The notes: generated by a model from the sequence alone, not told the origin. A stretch of DNA of 64,000 nt from Solitalea canadensis DSM 3403 (GCF_000242635.2 NC_017770.1:1054001-1118000); one strand, 5' to 3'. Positions 1 through 9,134 are shown, counted from the stretch's first letter. Made by a program: numbers and translations.

Positions 1-5
1 AATCT

Positions 6-1442
6 ATGGCTAAGAAACCCTCAAAAGCCGCCGCCCATGAAATAAGTTTCTGGGACGACGTATGCGACTATTTTAATCACGCGGCCACATTTACCGATCA
101 TCCGAAAGATATTCTTGAAATGATACGTGAGTGTAATAGTATTTATTCCTTTAAGTTTCCGATAAGAGCAAACGGCGGTTTTGAATTAATATCAGCCTGG
201 CGTGTGGAGCATTCGCATCATAAGCTCCCAACAAAAGGCGGTATTCGTTACAGTGAGTTCGTTCATGAAGATGAGGTAAAAGCGCTGGCTGCACTAATGA
301 CATATAAGTGTGCCATCGTAAATGTTCCCTATGGGGGTGCCAAAGGTGGTGTTAAGGTAAATCCCAAAAAATACAGTGAACGAGAGCTGGAGAATATTAC
401 CCGTCGTTATACTTCAGAATTAATCAAGAAAAACTTTATTGGTCCGGGTACAGATGTCCCTGCTCCTGATTACGGAACTGGTGAACGTGAAATGTCGTGG
501 ATTGTTGATACTTATCAGGCCTATAACCCCGGACAAATTGATTCAAATGCCTGTGTAACCGGTAAACCCTTGGCGCAACACGGTATTGCCGGCAGGAGAG
601 AGGCAACCGGGAGAGGTGTTTTTTTTGCTGCCCGTGAATGTGTAAATGTTCCTGAAGACATGAAGAAAGTGAAGCTTTCTGTTGGCTTAGAAGGCAAACG
701 GGTAATTGTACAGGGTTTAGGTAATGTGGGCTACTATTCAGCAAAGTTTATCCAGGAAGCCGGAGGAATAATTGTAGGTTTATGTGAGTATGAAGGCGCT
801 ATTTATGATTCTAAAGGGTTGGATGTTGACGATGTGGTTCGTCACCGCAAAGAAACCGGATCCATATTGAATTACAAGAAAGCCAAAAACTTCAAAAACA
901 GCAGCGAGGGATTGGAGCAAGAGTGTGACATATTTGTTCCTGCAGCATTGGAGAATCAGATTCATGACGGGAATATAGCTGCCATCAAAGCGAAAATAAT
1001 TGTAGAAGGAGCCAATGGACCGACAACTCCCGATGCAGCGACTGCTTTTATCAAGCGTGGAGGGATCATTGTTCCGGATATGTATGCCAATGCAGGTGGT
1101 GTGACAGTTTCCTATTTTGAATGGTTGAAGAATCTGTCGCATGTAGCTTTTGGGAGGATGAATAAACGCTTTGAAGAAAATGCCGCTCGTAATATGGTGG
1201 ATATGATTGAACGCATGACCGGGCAATCGATCACAGCTGATCAGCGAACAGTTATCGTAAAAGGAGCTTCCGAACTTGAATTGGTAAATTCTGGATTGGA
1301 AGAAACGATGGTGAGGGCTTACCATGAGATAAGAGACATTCAGTTAGCCAATAAGAAGATAACAGATCTGCGAATGGCTGCTTTCGTATGTGCAATTGAC
1401 AAAGTTGCTATATCTTATAAAAACCTTGGAATTTTTCCTTAA
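6..1442 (+). CDS. gdhA: Glu/Leu/Phe/Val dehydrogenase (glutamate dehydrogenase type)
   Basis: NAD(P)-dependent oxidative deamination of glutamate, or the reverse assimilation of ammonia, in the cytoplasm. The 478-residue protein is full length for the family. The catalytic-lysine motif PYGGAKGG is at residues 108-115 with the lysine at 113. A Rossmann GLGNVG motif at 237-242 binds the nucleotide. The ATG lies five bases inside the window, so promoter and upstream context are not visible. The next gene, dodecin, follows 33 bp downstream on the same strand. Residue 113 and the dinucleotide fold support the superfamily firmly. Glutamate over leucine or phenylalanine as substrate is an inference from frequency in this phylum. 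Confidence 0.9.
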   Translation: MAKKPSKAAAHEISFWDDVCDYFNHAATFTDHPKDILEMIRECNSIYSFKFPIRANGGFELISAWRVEHSHHKLPTKGGIRYSEFVHEDEVKALAALMTYKCAIVNVPYGGAKGGVKVNPKKYSERELENITRRYTSELIKKNFIGPGTDVPAPDYGTGEREMSWIVDTYQAYNPGQIDSNACVTGKPLAQHGIAGRREATGRGVFFAARECVNVPEDMKKVKLSVGLEGKRVIVQGLGNVGYYSAKFIQEAGGIIVGLCEYEGAIYDSKGLDVDDVVRHRKETGSILNYKKAKNFKNSSEGLEQECDIFVPAALENQIHDGNIAAIKAKIIVEGANGPTTPDAATAFIKRGGIIVPDMYANAGGVTVSYFEWLKNLSHVAFGRMNKRFEENAARNMVDMIERMTGQSITADQRTVIVKGASELELVNSGLEETMVRAYHEIRDIQLANKKITDLRMAAFVCAIDKVAISYKNLGIFP

Positions 1443-1475
1443 TTAATAAAACCAATTTATTTAAAATTTACGCTC

Positions 1476-1676
1476 ATGGGAATTGTAAAAGTGATCGAGG
1501 TGATTGCCACCTCCGACAAAAGTATTGACGACGCTGTGCGCAATGCTGTTACAGAAGTTTCAAAAACAGTTAGAAATATCGACTCTGTTTTTGTGAAAGA
1601 TATCAAAGCACACGTAAAGGATGGCCAGGTAACAACCTTTGGTGTTATTTGCCAGCTATCCTTCCGGGTTGATTAA
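1476..1676 (+). CDS. Dodecin family flavin-binding protein
   Basis: A 66-residue protein of dodecin size. Dodecins assemble into hollow dodecamers that store or buffer flavins (riboflavin, FMN, FAD) or related cofactors in the cytoplasm. The N-terminal MGIVKVIEVIATSDKSIDDA and the C-terminal strand ending in CQLSFRVD match the family's beta-alpha-beta-beta layout. The family's usual flavin-stacking Trp is not present; a Phe near residue 48 or 55 may take its place. It lies 33 bp after the dehydrogenase and may be cotranscribed with it. A repeat-rich spacer follows. Confidence 0.85.
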   Translation: MGIVKVIEVIATSDKSIDDAVRNAVTEVSKTVRNIDSVFVKDIKAHVKDGQVTTFGVICQLSFRVD

Positions 1677-1705
1677 ATGCGCTCGCAAAGCCGCTCAGAT
1701 TTATT

Positions 1706-1786
1706 TCGGGTTGAGAGTTACGAATTACGTGTTATGGGTTGCGGATTAATCATAAATACGTAACTCGTAACCCTTAATTCGTAATA
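1706..1786. repeat. GTTACGAG-word hairpin repeat, copy 1
   Basis: Tandem 7-8 base words of the type GTTACGAATTACG on the left arm are answered by CGTAACTCGTAACCC on the right arm, so the whole can fold as an imperfect hairpin. The same vocabulary recurs near 7.8-8.1 kb, 19.55 kb and 40.05-40.26 kb. It sits between dodecin and ccmE. Confidence 0.7.
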
Positions 1787-1868
1787 ATCTCACTTTGCGA
1801 GAATACCCATTCCTCTGTAACAAATCCAACAAACTCTTAAATACGTCGGTTAAGAAGCTAAAATTGCG

Positions 1869-1876
1869 TATCTTTG
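1869..1876 (+). promoter_or_regulatory. Candidate Bacteroidota -7 element of ccmE
   Basis: TATCTTTG matches the TAnnTTTG consensus of the primary sigma factor in Bacteroidota. It lies 28 bp before the ccmE ATG. No convincing TTG -33 element is seen at the usual spacing, so the call rests on the -7 box only. Confidence 0.4.
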
Positions 1877-1903
1877 CGAAACTTTTTAAATCGTTGATTA
1901 TTA

Positions 1904-2320
1904 ATGAAAAAGACGCACATTGTAGGTATTGCAATCATTGCGGTTGCTATTGCGATCATCGTATCAACTTATGGGAACTCGAGCACTTATGCATCATTCG
2001 CTGAAGCTAAAGAAACCTCTAAAGAGTTGCATGTGGTTAGTCACTTAGTTAAAGAAAAGCCACAGTACTATGATCCTATTAAGGATGCCAACTATTTCAG
2101 TTTCTATGCAAAAGATAATAACGGAAACGAATGTAAAGTAGTGTTTTTCGGTACCAAGCCGCAAGATTTTGAAAAATCTGAACAGATTGTATTGACAGGT
2201 GGTATGGTTGGTAATGAATTTCATGCATCCAAGATTTTGATGAAATGTCCGTCAAAATATACCGATCAGGAAGGTGAAATGAAAGAATTCACCTCTAAAA
2301 AGACTACCGCGTCTTTATAA
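1904..2320 (+). CDS. ccmE: Cytochrome c maturation protein CcmE, Cys-type heme chaperone
   Basis: Periplasmic heme chaperone of System I cytochrome c maturation. It carries heme covalently and passes it to the CcmF ligase encoded next. One N-terminal membrane segment (residues 4-22) is followed by an OB-fold-like domain with the EIVLTG-type strand at 94-100. The heme-attachment motif is C115-P-S-K-Y119, that is CxxxY rather than the enterobacterial HxxxY. A cysteine variant of this motif is known in some bacteria and archaea, so the protein is likely functional. 138 residues is normal for the family. ccmF begins 98 bp downstream. Confidence 0.9.
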   Translation: MKKTHIVGIAIIAVAIAIIVSTYGNSSTYASFAEAKETSKELHVVSHLVKEKPQYYDPIKDANYFSFYAKDNNGNECKVVFFGTKPQDFEKSEQIVLTGGMVGNEFHASKILMKCPSKYTDQEGEMKEFTSKKTTASL

Positions 2321-2418
2321 TAATAGATCGTAAATAAACAATTAAACAGAATAATGGTTAACTAACAGTGCTCTTTATAACTGTTGTTAATTACTCAATT
2401 ATAGTTCTTAGATTTTAG

Positions 2419-4959
2419 ATGGATATTCAATACGTTGGTGAACACCTTCTTCCCGGCAAATTAGGCCAGTTTTTTATAGTATTGGCTTTCGGTGCTTCTC
2501 TTTTATCAACAATAGCTTATTATTTTCAAACGGTTAAAGATAAGGAAGACACCTCATGGCGTCAGATCGGTCGTTGGTCGTTCCGGATTCAGTCGGTTGC
2601 TGTAATAGTTATTATTGCTTCGCTTTTCTACATCATCTATAATCATTATTTCGAATACAATTACGCCTGGTCGCATTCTTCAAAAACACTTCCGGTTGAA
2701 TACATGATTTCCTGTTTCTGGGAAGGACAAGAGGGAAGTTTCCTTCTTTGGGCTTTCTGGCAACTGGTAATTGGTAACGTGCTAATGCGGACAGCTAAAA
2801 GCTGGGAAGATAGTGTAATGACCGTTATTGGTCTTTCACAGGTTTTCATTCTTTCGATGCTTTTAGGCGTAGAGATTTTCGGTCATCGTATTGGAAGTTC
2901 TCCATTCATTTTGTTGCGTGAAGCAATGGCTAACGCTCCTGTATTTAAAGATCCTGAATATTTAATAAAATATATTTCTGACGGAAAAGGTTTAAATCCG
3001 TTGTTACAGAACTACTGGATGGTAATTCACCCACCTACTTTGTTCTTCGGATTTGCTTCAATGGTAGCTCCATTTGCATATGCAATTGCTGGGCTATGGA
3101 CTAAACGAATTACAGAATGGGTTAAACCGGCAATTCCATGGGCATTAATTGCTGTTATGGTATTAGGTGCCGGAATTATCATGGGTTCATTCTGGGCTTA
3201 TGAAGCATTGAACTTTGGTGGATTCTGGGCTTGGGATCCGGTTGAAAATGCATCATTGATTCCATGGTTAACCATGATCTCAGCAGTGCACGTATTGATT
3301 GTTTATAAGAACACTGGTCATTCCTATTTTACGGGTCTTTTCTTAACAGTAATTAGTTACATCCTGGTATTATACGCGTCATTCCTTACCCGTAGTGGTA
3401 TTTTAGGAGAAACTTCAGTACACTCATTTACTGATTTAGGTATGTCGGGTCAGTTAGTGATTTATGTATTGGCGTTTTTGGTATTAAGTACTGTCCTGAT
3501 TGTTATCAACTGGAAGAAAATGCCATTTACCGAAAAGGAAGAAAGCATTTATTCTCGTGAATTCTGGATGTTTATTGGGGCTTTGGTAATGACTTTGTCT
3601 TGTTTGCAAGTAATCGGATTTACATCAGTACCTGTAATCAATAAGCTAATTGGAACTGATATAGCTCCTCCTCTGGAACCAGTACCATTCTACAACAAAT
3701 GGCAAATGCCGTTTGCCATGGTTGTTGCTATTTTATTAGGATTCTCCCAATTCATGAAATACAAGAAAACCGAAGCTGCTAAATTTTGGATTAGTACCGG
3801 GGTTTCTTTAGTAATGTCGTTAGTAATCACCTTTATCATTTGTTATTTTACCTTTTTCGGAGGGTTAAAATTGATTTATGGTGAAGGATTTACCAATGAA
3901 AACGATTTCAATTGGATGTTCCCTGTATTGATTTTTGCTGCTGTATTTGGAGTATTGACAAACTTTACCGTTCTGGCTGATGCAGTAAAAGGTAAATTTA
4001 AATTAACCGGATCTGCAGTAGCACATATTGGTTTTGGGTTGATGTTGATCGGTGCTGTAGTTGCTGCTTCGCAAAATAAGGTAATTTCTGTGAACACCTC
4101 TGGCTTTGATTACGGTGAGCAGTTCGACGCTAAAAACAAACGTGAGAATATTCTTCTTTGGAAAAATGAGCCAATGAAGATCAATAAATATACGGTTACC
4201 TATTTAGGTGATTCAACAGAAGGAGTGAATACTTATTACCGTGTAAACTATAAAGTACTTGATGAGAATAACCAGGTTAAAGAAAGTTTTGACTTGTTCC
4301 CATTAGGTCAGCAAAACCCTTCAATGGGATTAGTTGCCTCTCCAGATACTCGTCATTACCTAACACACGATATTTATACGCACGTAAGTTCTGTGCCTAA
4401 GAAAGAAGTGGAAGGTGAAGAGCATGCTCCGCATGAGGGTCATAATGAGGATGAAGAATATAATAAGCCAATTTCTTATAAAGTAAGCATTGGCGATACC
4501 ATTTTCTTTGATGAAGGAAAAGTGATCGTAAGATCGGTAAACAGAAAAGCACAACTTAAAGATATTCCGCTTTCAGGAAATGATGTGGCAATTGGTATTT
4601 CCCTGGATGTAGTTGCAAATGACGATAACAAGGTTACTCCTGTAGAACCTGTTTATCTGATCAAAAATAATGCAGCGTTTAGCTTCCCTAAAAAAATGGA
4701 TGAGTTCGGACTTAAGTTCAGGTTGGTTAAGATCATTCCTGAAGACCATAAGTTTGAAATCGAAATGTTGAAGAAACCAGGCAAGCAAAAGGATTATATT
4801 ATCATGAAAGCAATTGTGTTCCCTTATATCAATTTATTGTGGAGTGGAACAATTATCATGGTAATCGGTTTTGCATTCGCAATTTCACGCAGAATAAAAG
4901 AATTAAGAGCTACGTCAGGAGCTCAAGCTGCTGATAAAAAAGTAAAGCAAGTCGCTTAA
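2419..4959 (+). CDS. ccmF: Cytochrome c heme lyase subunit CcmF/CcsA
   Basis: Integral membrane protein that ligates heme to apocytochrome c, using heme delivered by CcmE. About 15 hydrophobic segments are visible. The tryptophan-rich WWD signature (GGFWAWDPVENAS) lies near residues 267-280, and the histidine-containing loop HPPTLFFGF is around residue 205. A large soluble periplasmic region occupies residues 560-800, before the last transmembrane helix and a basic tail. 846 residues is longer than the proteobacterial CcmF (about 650), because of that periplasmic region. Coupled with ccmE, it implies a c-type cytochrome respiratory chain. Confidence 0.9.
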   Translation: MDIQYVGEHLLPGKLGQFFIVLAFGASLLSTIAYYFQTVKDKEDTSWRQIGRWSFRIQSVAVIVIIASLFYIIYNHYFEYNYAWSHSSKTLPVEYMISCFWEGQEGSFLLWAFWQLVIGNVLMRTAKSWEDSVMTVIGLSQVFILSMLLGVEIFGHRIGSSPFILLREAMANAPVFKDPEYLIKYISDGKGLNPLLQNYWMVIHPPTLFFGFASMVAPFAYAIAGLWTKRITEWVKPAIPWALIAVMVLGAGIIMGSFWAYEALNFGGFWAWDPVENASLIPWLTMISAVHVLIVYKNTGHSYFTGLFLTVISYILVLYASFLTRSGILGETSVHSFTDLGMSGQLVIYVLAFLVLSTVLIVINWKKMPFTEKEESIYSREFWMFIGALVMTLSCLQVIGFTSVPVINKLIGTDIAPPLEPVPFYNKWQMPFAMVVAILLGFSQFMKYKKTEAAKFWISTGVSLVMSLVITFIICYFTFFGGLKLIYGEGFTNENDFNWMFPVLIFAAVFGVLTNFTVLADAVKGKFKLTGSAVAHIGFGLMLIGAVVAASQNKVISVNTSGFDYGEQFDAKNKRENILLWKNEPMKINKYTVTYLGDSTEGVNTYYRVNYKVLDENNQVKESFDLFPLGQQNPSMGLVASPDTRHYLTHDIYTHVSSVPKKEVEGEEHAPHEGHNEDEEYNKPISYKVSIGDTIFFDEGKVIVRSVNRKAQLKDIPLSGNDVAIGISLDVVANDDNKVTPVEPVYLIKNNAAFSFPKKMDEFGLKFRLVKIIPEDHKFEIEMLKKPGKQKDYIIMKAIVFPYINLLWSGTIIMVIGFAFAISRRIKELRATSGAQAADKKVKQVA

Positions 4960-4977
4960 CTAAATAAAAATTTCGAA

Positions 4978-5034
4978 GGGAGCAGAGATAGGAGTGATAC
5001 TTTTATCTTTGCTCTCTCATTTTTAATAAAGTTT
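4978..5034 (+). terminator. Possible terminator after ccmF
   Basis: The imperfect stem GAGCAGAGATA / TATCTTTGCTC with a roughly 14-base loop is followed by TCATTTTT. The stem has a mismatch and the T run is short. Confidence 0.4.
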
Positions 5035-5063
5035 CAGTTCACTAAAATACTTATACCGATAAG

Positions 5064-5828
5064 ATGAAGATAGTTTTTCTGGGTTCGGGAAATGTAGCCA
5101 CAAATATGTCCATTGCTATGCAAAACGCCGGACATGCCGTGATGCAGATTTACAATCATCGTATTGAAAGTGCTAAGTTGTTGGCGGAAGAACTGAAATG
5201 CTCGTATACAGATCAGTTAACAGATATAAGCGTACAAGCCGAAGTTTATGTAATCTCTGTAAAAGATGATGTTATTGAAGAACTCGCTAAGCAGTTAAGT
5301 ATTTCAGGAAAAGTCGTGGTTCATACAGCCGGAAGTGTTCCTATGGAAGCTTTAAGTGCGGCTACAACAAATTTTGGGGTTTTGTATCCATTGCAAACGT
5401 TTACTAAAGGACGTTTACTTGATTTTAAAACGATTCCCTTGTTTGTCGAGGCTGCCGACGAAAGGACATTAGCCATTATTAAAGAGTTAGCGAATACAAT
5501 TTCAAGTTCTGTAAAAGAGGCCGATTTCGAGCAACGCAAGATTTTACATCTTTCGGCAGTTCTTGCCTGCAATTTTGTAAATCATTTATATGACCTGTCT
5601 CAGGATCTATTAAAAGTTTATCAGTTGGATTTTGATGCATTAAGACCGTTAGTCCTTGAAACTGCATTGAAAGTGCAAAAAATGAATCCACATGAAGGCC
5701 AAACCGGTCCGGCACGACGTAATGATCAGCTGGTTATTGCAAAACATTTACAGTTGCTGTCAAACAATGTGCCTTTAAAGAATATTTATACAATACTTAC
5801 AGATAGTATCGTAAAGAGTTATCAATAG
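5064..5828 (+). CDS. Rossmann-fold DUF2520 protein
   Basis: 254-residue predicted oxidoreductase-like protein. The N-terminal MKIVFLGSGNVATNMS carries the GxGxxA dinucleotide-binding loop of the F420/NADP oxidoreductase and ketopantoate-reductase superfamily. The C-terminal half, with the NFVNHLYDL helix region, matches the DUF2520 helical domain, in which the substrate normally binds between two subunits. The natural substrate is not known to me. It lies on its own between two terminator-like sequences, just before the ferredoxin-IscX pair. Confidence 0.75.
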   Translation: MKIVFLGSGNVATNMSIAMQNAGHAVMQIYNHRIESAKLLAEELKCSYTDQLTDISVQAEVYVISVKDDVIEELAKQLSISGKVVVHTAGSVPMEALSAATTNFGVLYPLQTFTKGRLLDFKTIPLFVEAADERTLAIIKELANTISSSVKEADFEQRKILHLSAVLACNFVNHLYDLSQDLLKVYQLDFDALRPLVLETALKVQKMNPHEGQTGPARRNDQLVIAKHLQLLSNNVPLKNIYTILTDSIVKSYQ

Positions 5829-5844
5829 TATTGGTTGATATATA

Positions 5845-5870
5845 GAGGGTTATCATTGCCCTTTTTTATT
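5845..5870 (+). terminator. Short terminator-like hairpin
   Basis: AGGG and CCCT form a small stem around a nine-base loop, followed directly by six T. It is 15 bp past the DUF2520 gene. The stem is short, so confidence is modest. Confidence 0.35.
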
Positions 5871-5919
5871 AACCCAACATTGATTGTCGATTACTATTGT
5901 TAATTATTAATTTTGACGC

Positions 5920-6252
5920 ATGAACGTATATAAAGTAAAATTTAATTTCGAAGAGGAGGGAAAAGAGCCCGTAGAACTTACGATTGCTGAAGGCGAATCG
6001 GTTTTAGACGTGGCTCTTGAGAACGATATCGAACTTCAGCATAATTGTGGTGGTGTTTGCGGTTGTAGTACCTGTCACATCTACGTATTAAATGGCATGG
6101 ATAATATTCAAGATATTTCTGATAAGGAAGAAGATTTTATTGATCGTGCCGTAAATCCCAAAATTACTTCACGTCTTGGTTGCCAATGTGTGATTATTGA
6201 CGGAAATATTGAGATTATGGTTCCTGACCAATCAGGTTTCATGGGACATTAA
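5920..6252 (+). CDS. fdx: ISC-type [2Fe-2S] ferredoxin
   Basis: Small electron carrier for iron-sulfur cluster assembly in the cytoplasm. The adrenodoxin-like ligand set is visible: C43-x5-C49-x2-C52 and C88. Extra cysteines at 47 and 90 lie next to ligands. 110 residues matches the Fdx family. IscX follows 71 bp downstream, and the HscB cochaperone of the same pathway is near 54.9 kb, so the ISC functions are dispersed in this genome. Plant-type photosynthetic ferredoxin is excluded by the spacing of the cysteines. Confidence 0.85.
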   Translation: MNVYKVKFNFEEEGKEPVELTIAEGESVLDVALENDIELQHNCGGVCGCSTCHIYVLNGMDNIQDISDKEEDFIDRAVNPKITSRLGCQCVIIDGNIEIMVPDQSGFMGH

Positions 6253-6323
6253 TTTACTGTTGCATAGATTGTTTAACGATTACCCCGATTCCCTGATTTT
6301 ATCCGGGATTATATTGAAATAAT

Positions 6324-6566
6324 ATGATAGAAGAAAAATATGCTTTACCCATTAAATGGAACGATTACGAAGATATCGCCATGGGATTGTATGATAAATT
6401 TGGAGACGATTTCAGTGAACCTAAGATCTACCGCATTCGTTTTACCGAATTGATGGAGTGGGTACTTTCATTACCTAATTTCAAAGGTACTAAAGAAGAG
6501 TGTAACGAAGGTCACCTGGAGCAAATTCAAAGTGCTTGGGTGTACGAGTGGAGAGATAATCAATAA
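6324..6566 (+). CDS. iscX: Fe-S assembly protein IscX
   Basis: 80-residue acidic protein of the IscX/YfhJ family, a small helical partner of the cysteine desulfurase IscS that modulates cluster assembly. The core WNDYEDIAMGLYDKF, the RFTEL strand and the QSAWVYEW tail align by eye with E. coli IscX, with about a dozen extra N-terminal residues. It follows the ferredoxin gene, as in the end of proteobacterial isc operons, which supports the call. Confidence 0.85.
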   Translation: MIEEKYALPIKWNDYEDIAMGLYDKFGDDFSEPKIYRIRFTELMEWVLSLPNFKGTKEECNEGHLEQIQSAWVYEWRDNQ

Positions 6567-6569
6567 TAT

Positions 6570-6664
6570 TAATTTGGGAATTTGAGAAGGTGAAAAATTG
6601 AGAATAATACTTTTCAATTCCTAATTACATTCTCAAATTCCCAAATTTCAAATTCACAAATTCT
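6570..6664. repeat. AATTTGAG-word hairpin repeat, copy 1
   Basis: Left arm words AATTTGGGAATTTGAGAAG are answered by CATTCTCAAATTCCCAAATT on the right, giving a long imperfect hairpin. It fills the spacer between iscX and the KdsC-like gene and ends at the start codon of the latter. A second copy is at 44060-44139. Confidence 0.7.
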
Positions 6665-6665
6665 C

Positions 6666-7187
6666 ATGAGTTTTCTGCCTAAACTGAAAGATATTACCAC
6701 TTTCATTTTTGATGTTGACGGAGTGTTGACGGATGGATCAGTTTTAGTAACCGAAGATGGTCATCATTTACGTAGTTTCAATATTAAAGATGGATATGCG
6801 CTGCAATTAGCAGTTAAACGCGGCTATAATGTAGCAATCATTTCCGGAGGTACTTCTGAGGGAGTTCGTAAACGCCTGGAAGGCCTGGGTATAAAGGATA
6901 TCTTTTTAGGAGCAGGAAAGAAGATCGAAGTTTTTGAAAAATTGCTTGTTGAAAAAGGCATTTCAAAAGAACAGGTCTTATATGTAGGTGATGATATCCC
7001 TGACTTTATTGTAATGCGCCAGGTAGGAATCGCTGCTTGTCCGAATGATGGAGTACCAGAAATACAGGAAGTATCAACTTATATTTCTCCATTAAACGGA
7101 GGTAAAGGTGTTGCCCGCGATGTGATCGAGAAGGTAATGAAAGTACAAGGGAAATGGATGGACGACCAACAAGGGTTTATCTGGTAA
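6666..7187 (+). CDS. kdsC: HAD-family 3-deoxy-D-manno-octulosonate 8-phosphate phosphatase (KdsC type)
   Basis: Removes phosphate from KDO-8-phosphate in the synthesis of the lipopolysaccharide inner core. The catalytic HAD motif I is DVDGVLTDG (residues 16-24), characteristic of KdsC-type C0 HAD phosphatases without a cap. Motif II is IISGG, motif III contains K, and motif IV is YVGDDIPD. 173 residues is typical for the homotetrameric family. The start codon directly abuts the preceding repeat. A sialate or other sugar-acid phosphatase role cannot be excluded from sequence alone. Confidence 0.8.
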   Translation: MSFLPKLKDITTFIFDVDGVLTDGSVLVTEDGHHLRSFNIKDGYALQLAVKRGYNVAIISGGTSEGVRKRLEGLGIKDIFLGAGKKIEVFEKLLVEKGISKEQVLYVGDDIPDFIVMRQVGIAACPNDGVPEIQEVSTYISPLNGGKGVARDVIEKVMKVQGKWMDDQQGFIW

Positions 7188-7262
7188 TACAATTTAATTA
7201 AAATTGCACGGCGTAATCATTCTGACCCATATCGGAACTAGGCTTGTGTAATCACTAAAATT

Positions 7263-7823
7263 ATGAAAATAATACTTGCATCTAAATCACCTCGTCGCCA
7301 GGAATTGTTAACAGCCATGGGCTTTAATTTCGATGTGGTGTTAAAGGATGTAGATGAATCTTACCCTGATACACTTTTGCCCGAAGAAGTTGCAGTATAT
7401 ATTTCCGACAAAAAAGCTAAGGCTTTTGATGCAAGCATTACGGATGAAATAGTAATTACTTCCGATACCATTGTTTGCATTAACGATGAAATTTTAGGCA
7501 AGCCGGTTGACAGAGAAGACGCAGTAAGAATGATCAATTTACTGAGTGGAACTCAGCATCAGGTGATAACCGGAGTTTCTGTACTTCATAAGCATAAAAT
7601 AGATTCGTTTTACGATGTTACGATCGTTCATTTGGAGGAGATGACCAATGAAGAAATAGATTTTTACATCGATACCTATAAACCATACGACAAAGCCGGA
7701 GCATACGGTATCCAGGAATGGATAGGAATGAATAAGATCTCCAAAATCGAAGGCTCCTACACAAACGTAATGGGATTACCGACAGAGAAATTATACAAAC
7801 ATTTATTGGGGATTGAGTTATAA
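7263..7823 (+). CDS. maf: Maf family nucleotide pyrophosphatase
   Basis: Hydrolyses non-canonical or pyrimidine nucleoside triphosphates to monophosphates (house-cleaning dTTP/UTP pyrophosphatase). The start ILASKSPRRQELL contains the diagnostic SPRR motif, followed by the acidic motif DVDESYP, SDTIV, and GKPVDREDA. The KPYDKAGAYGIQ motif near residue 138 is also family-typical. 186 residues is normal. It follows the KdsC-like gene by 75 bp and ends at a repeat region. Confidence 0.85.
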   Translation: MKIILASKSPRRQELLTAMGFNFDVVLKDVDESYPDTLLPEEVAVYISDKKAKAFDASITDEIVITSDTIVCINDEILGKPVDREDAVRMINLLSGTQHQVITGVSVLHKHKIDSFYDVTIVHLEEMTNEEIDFYIDTYKPYDKAGAYGIQEWIGMNKISKIEGSYTNVMGLPTEKLYKHLLGIEL

Positions 7824-7825
7824 TT

Positions 7826-8115
7826 ATGGGTTACGGGTTGCGAGTTACGCGTTAAGTGTTTAGCTATTCGCAATTAACGAATCAATCGGAAAAGTTGGAG
7901 GATTGATACTTAAAACTTATAACTCTATAGGCGGAGAATAATCGTATAGGTTATACATCGAGTCTAAAACATAAGTCCTATACGGAATTAATTTTTTCAA
8001 ATCTTCCTATTTCTATTAAGGTTAGACCTCTCCGAAGTTTAGTGCAGAACCCGAAACCCGTAACACGTAATCCGTAACATGAAATTCGAAACACTTAATC
8101 CGAAATCCGCAACCC
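7826..8115. repeat. GTTACGGG-word inverted repeat pair, copy 2
   Basis: The left arm (about 7826-7880) carries GGGTTACGGGTTGCGAGTTACG words. The right arm (about 8043-8115) carries complementary CCCGAAACCCGTAACACG words. About 160 bp of unremarkable AT-rich sequence lies between them. The whole stretch separates the convergent maf and ppx genes and holds no gene I can support. Confidence 0.65.
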
Positions 8116-8122
8116 TAACGAA

Positions 8123-9061
8123 CTAAACAAGTTTCTTCGCTTCCTTCGCCATTTCAGCAATAACCCCTTCTTTTAATGCATAACCCGACAGGTGCATTCG
8201 CTGTACCTTTAATTTTTGGCGTACAAAGTGCGTTAAGATAGCCGCCACAACGATCATATCTACACGCATGGTAATTAATCCCGGGGTATGCAGTCGTTCT
8301 TTATGCGTAGACTTGATTATCTGCTCGTAGATCTGCTCAAATTCCTCTGAGTTGAACTTATAAGAGATGATGTTTTCTGTTAATTGAGGCGTATAAAACC
8401 GATGAGCAATCATATCGGCAAATGTTTCAAATGAACCAGCTGAACCCACCAATTGATCTATTTTGTAAATGGAAGTAGCTTCAAATAAAGGATGTAGTTT
8501 TTCTTCAAAATAACTCTCCAATTCAGCTATTTCGCTTTCTGAAATAGGATCGCTCAAGTGAAATTTCTGAATCAGACGAGATGCACCAATTTCGAAACTC
8601 TGCTTCCAAAATAATTGCTGATCATTACAGATAATAAATTCAACACTTCCTCCTCCAATATCAATAATTAACGATTTATGATTGTGAAGATTAACTGCTT
8701 CTTTTACACCTGAATAAATATATTCTGCTTCCCGGTCTCCATCAATAATTTCGACTTCGTACCCGGTAATTTCTTTTACTTTATCCGCAAATTCTTGTCC
8801 GTTACGGGCATTTCTTAAGGCAGAAGTGCCAATAACTTTTAGTGTTTCAATACCAAACTCAAGTATTTTATCTTCAAAATGTTTTACCGCATTTATCCCT
8901 CTTTCAAAAGCAGACTCTACGATAATACGCTTGTTAATGCCTCCCTCACCTAATTTTACAGGTAGATTTTCTTTATATACTTCTTCCATTAAGCCGTTTT
9001 TTAGTTCAGCAATTAATAAATGAAAAGTATTAGTACCCATGTCAATTACGGCAAGTCTCAT
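8123..9061 (-). CDS. ppx: Ppx/GppA exopolyphosphatase family protein
   Basis: Predicted exopolyphosphatase or guanosine pentaphosphate phosphohydrolase of the actin-like ATPase fold. Visible motifs are VIDMGTNTFHLLIAEL at the N-terminus (phosphate-1), GTSALRNARNG, IDIGGGSVEF (phosphate-2) and the VGSAGSFETFADM loop. At 312 residues it is the short two-domain form, lacking the C-terminal HD-like domain of E. coli Ppx. It is monocistronic and convergent to maf. Whether it acts on polyphosphate or on pppGpp cannot be told from the sequence. Confidence 0.85.
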   Translation of the reverse strand: MRLAVIDMGTNTFHLLIAELKNGLMEEVYKENLPVKLGEGGINKRIIVESAFERGINAVKHFEDKILEFGIETLKVIGTSALRNARNGQEFADKVKEITGYEVEIIDGDREAEYIYSGVKEAVNLHNHKSLIIDIGGGSVEFIICNDQQLFWKQSFEIGASRLIQKFHLSDPISESEIAELESYFEEKLHPLFEATSIYKIDQLVGSAGSFETFADMIAHRFYTPQLTENIISYKFNSEEFEQIYEQIIKSTHKERLHTPGLITMRVDMIVVAAILTHFVRQKLKVQRMHLSGYALKEGVIAEMAKEAKKLV

Positions 9062-9134
9062 CAGTTTAATTAAAGTGTTGGGTTAAATAACAGATCGAAG
9101 GAAAACTTTTTATTTATTGGTTTGCCTCATTATA

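Noticed and set aside
780-1325. 181-codon open frame opposite the glutamate dehydrogenase gene
   Set aside because: It lies entirely within a well supported gene on the other strand, and its product has shadow-like composition (rich in Ser, His, Arg) with no motif.
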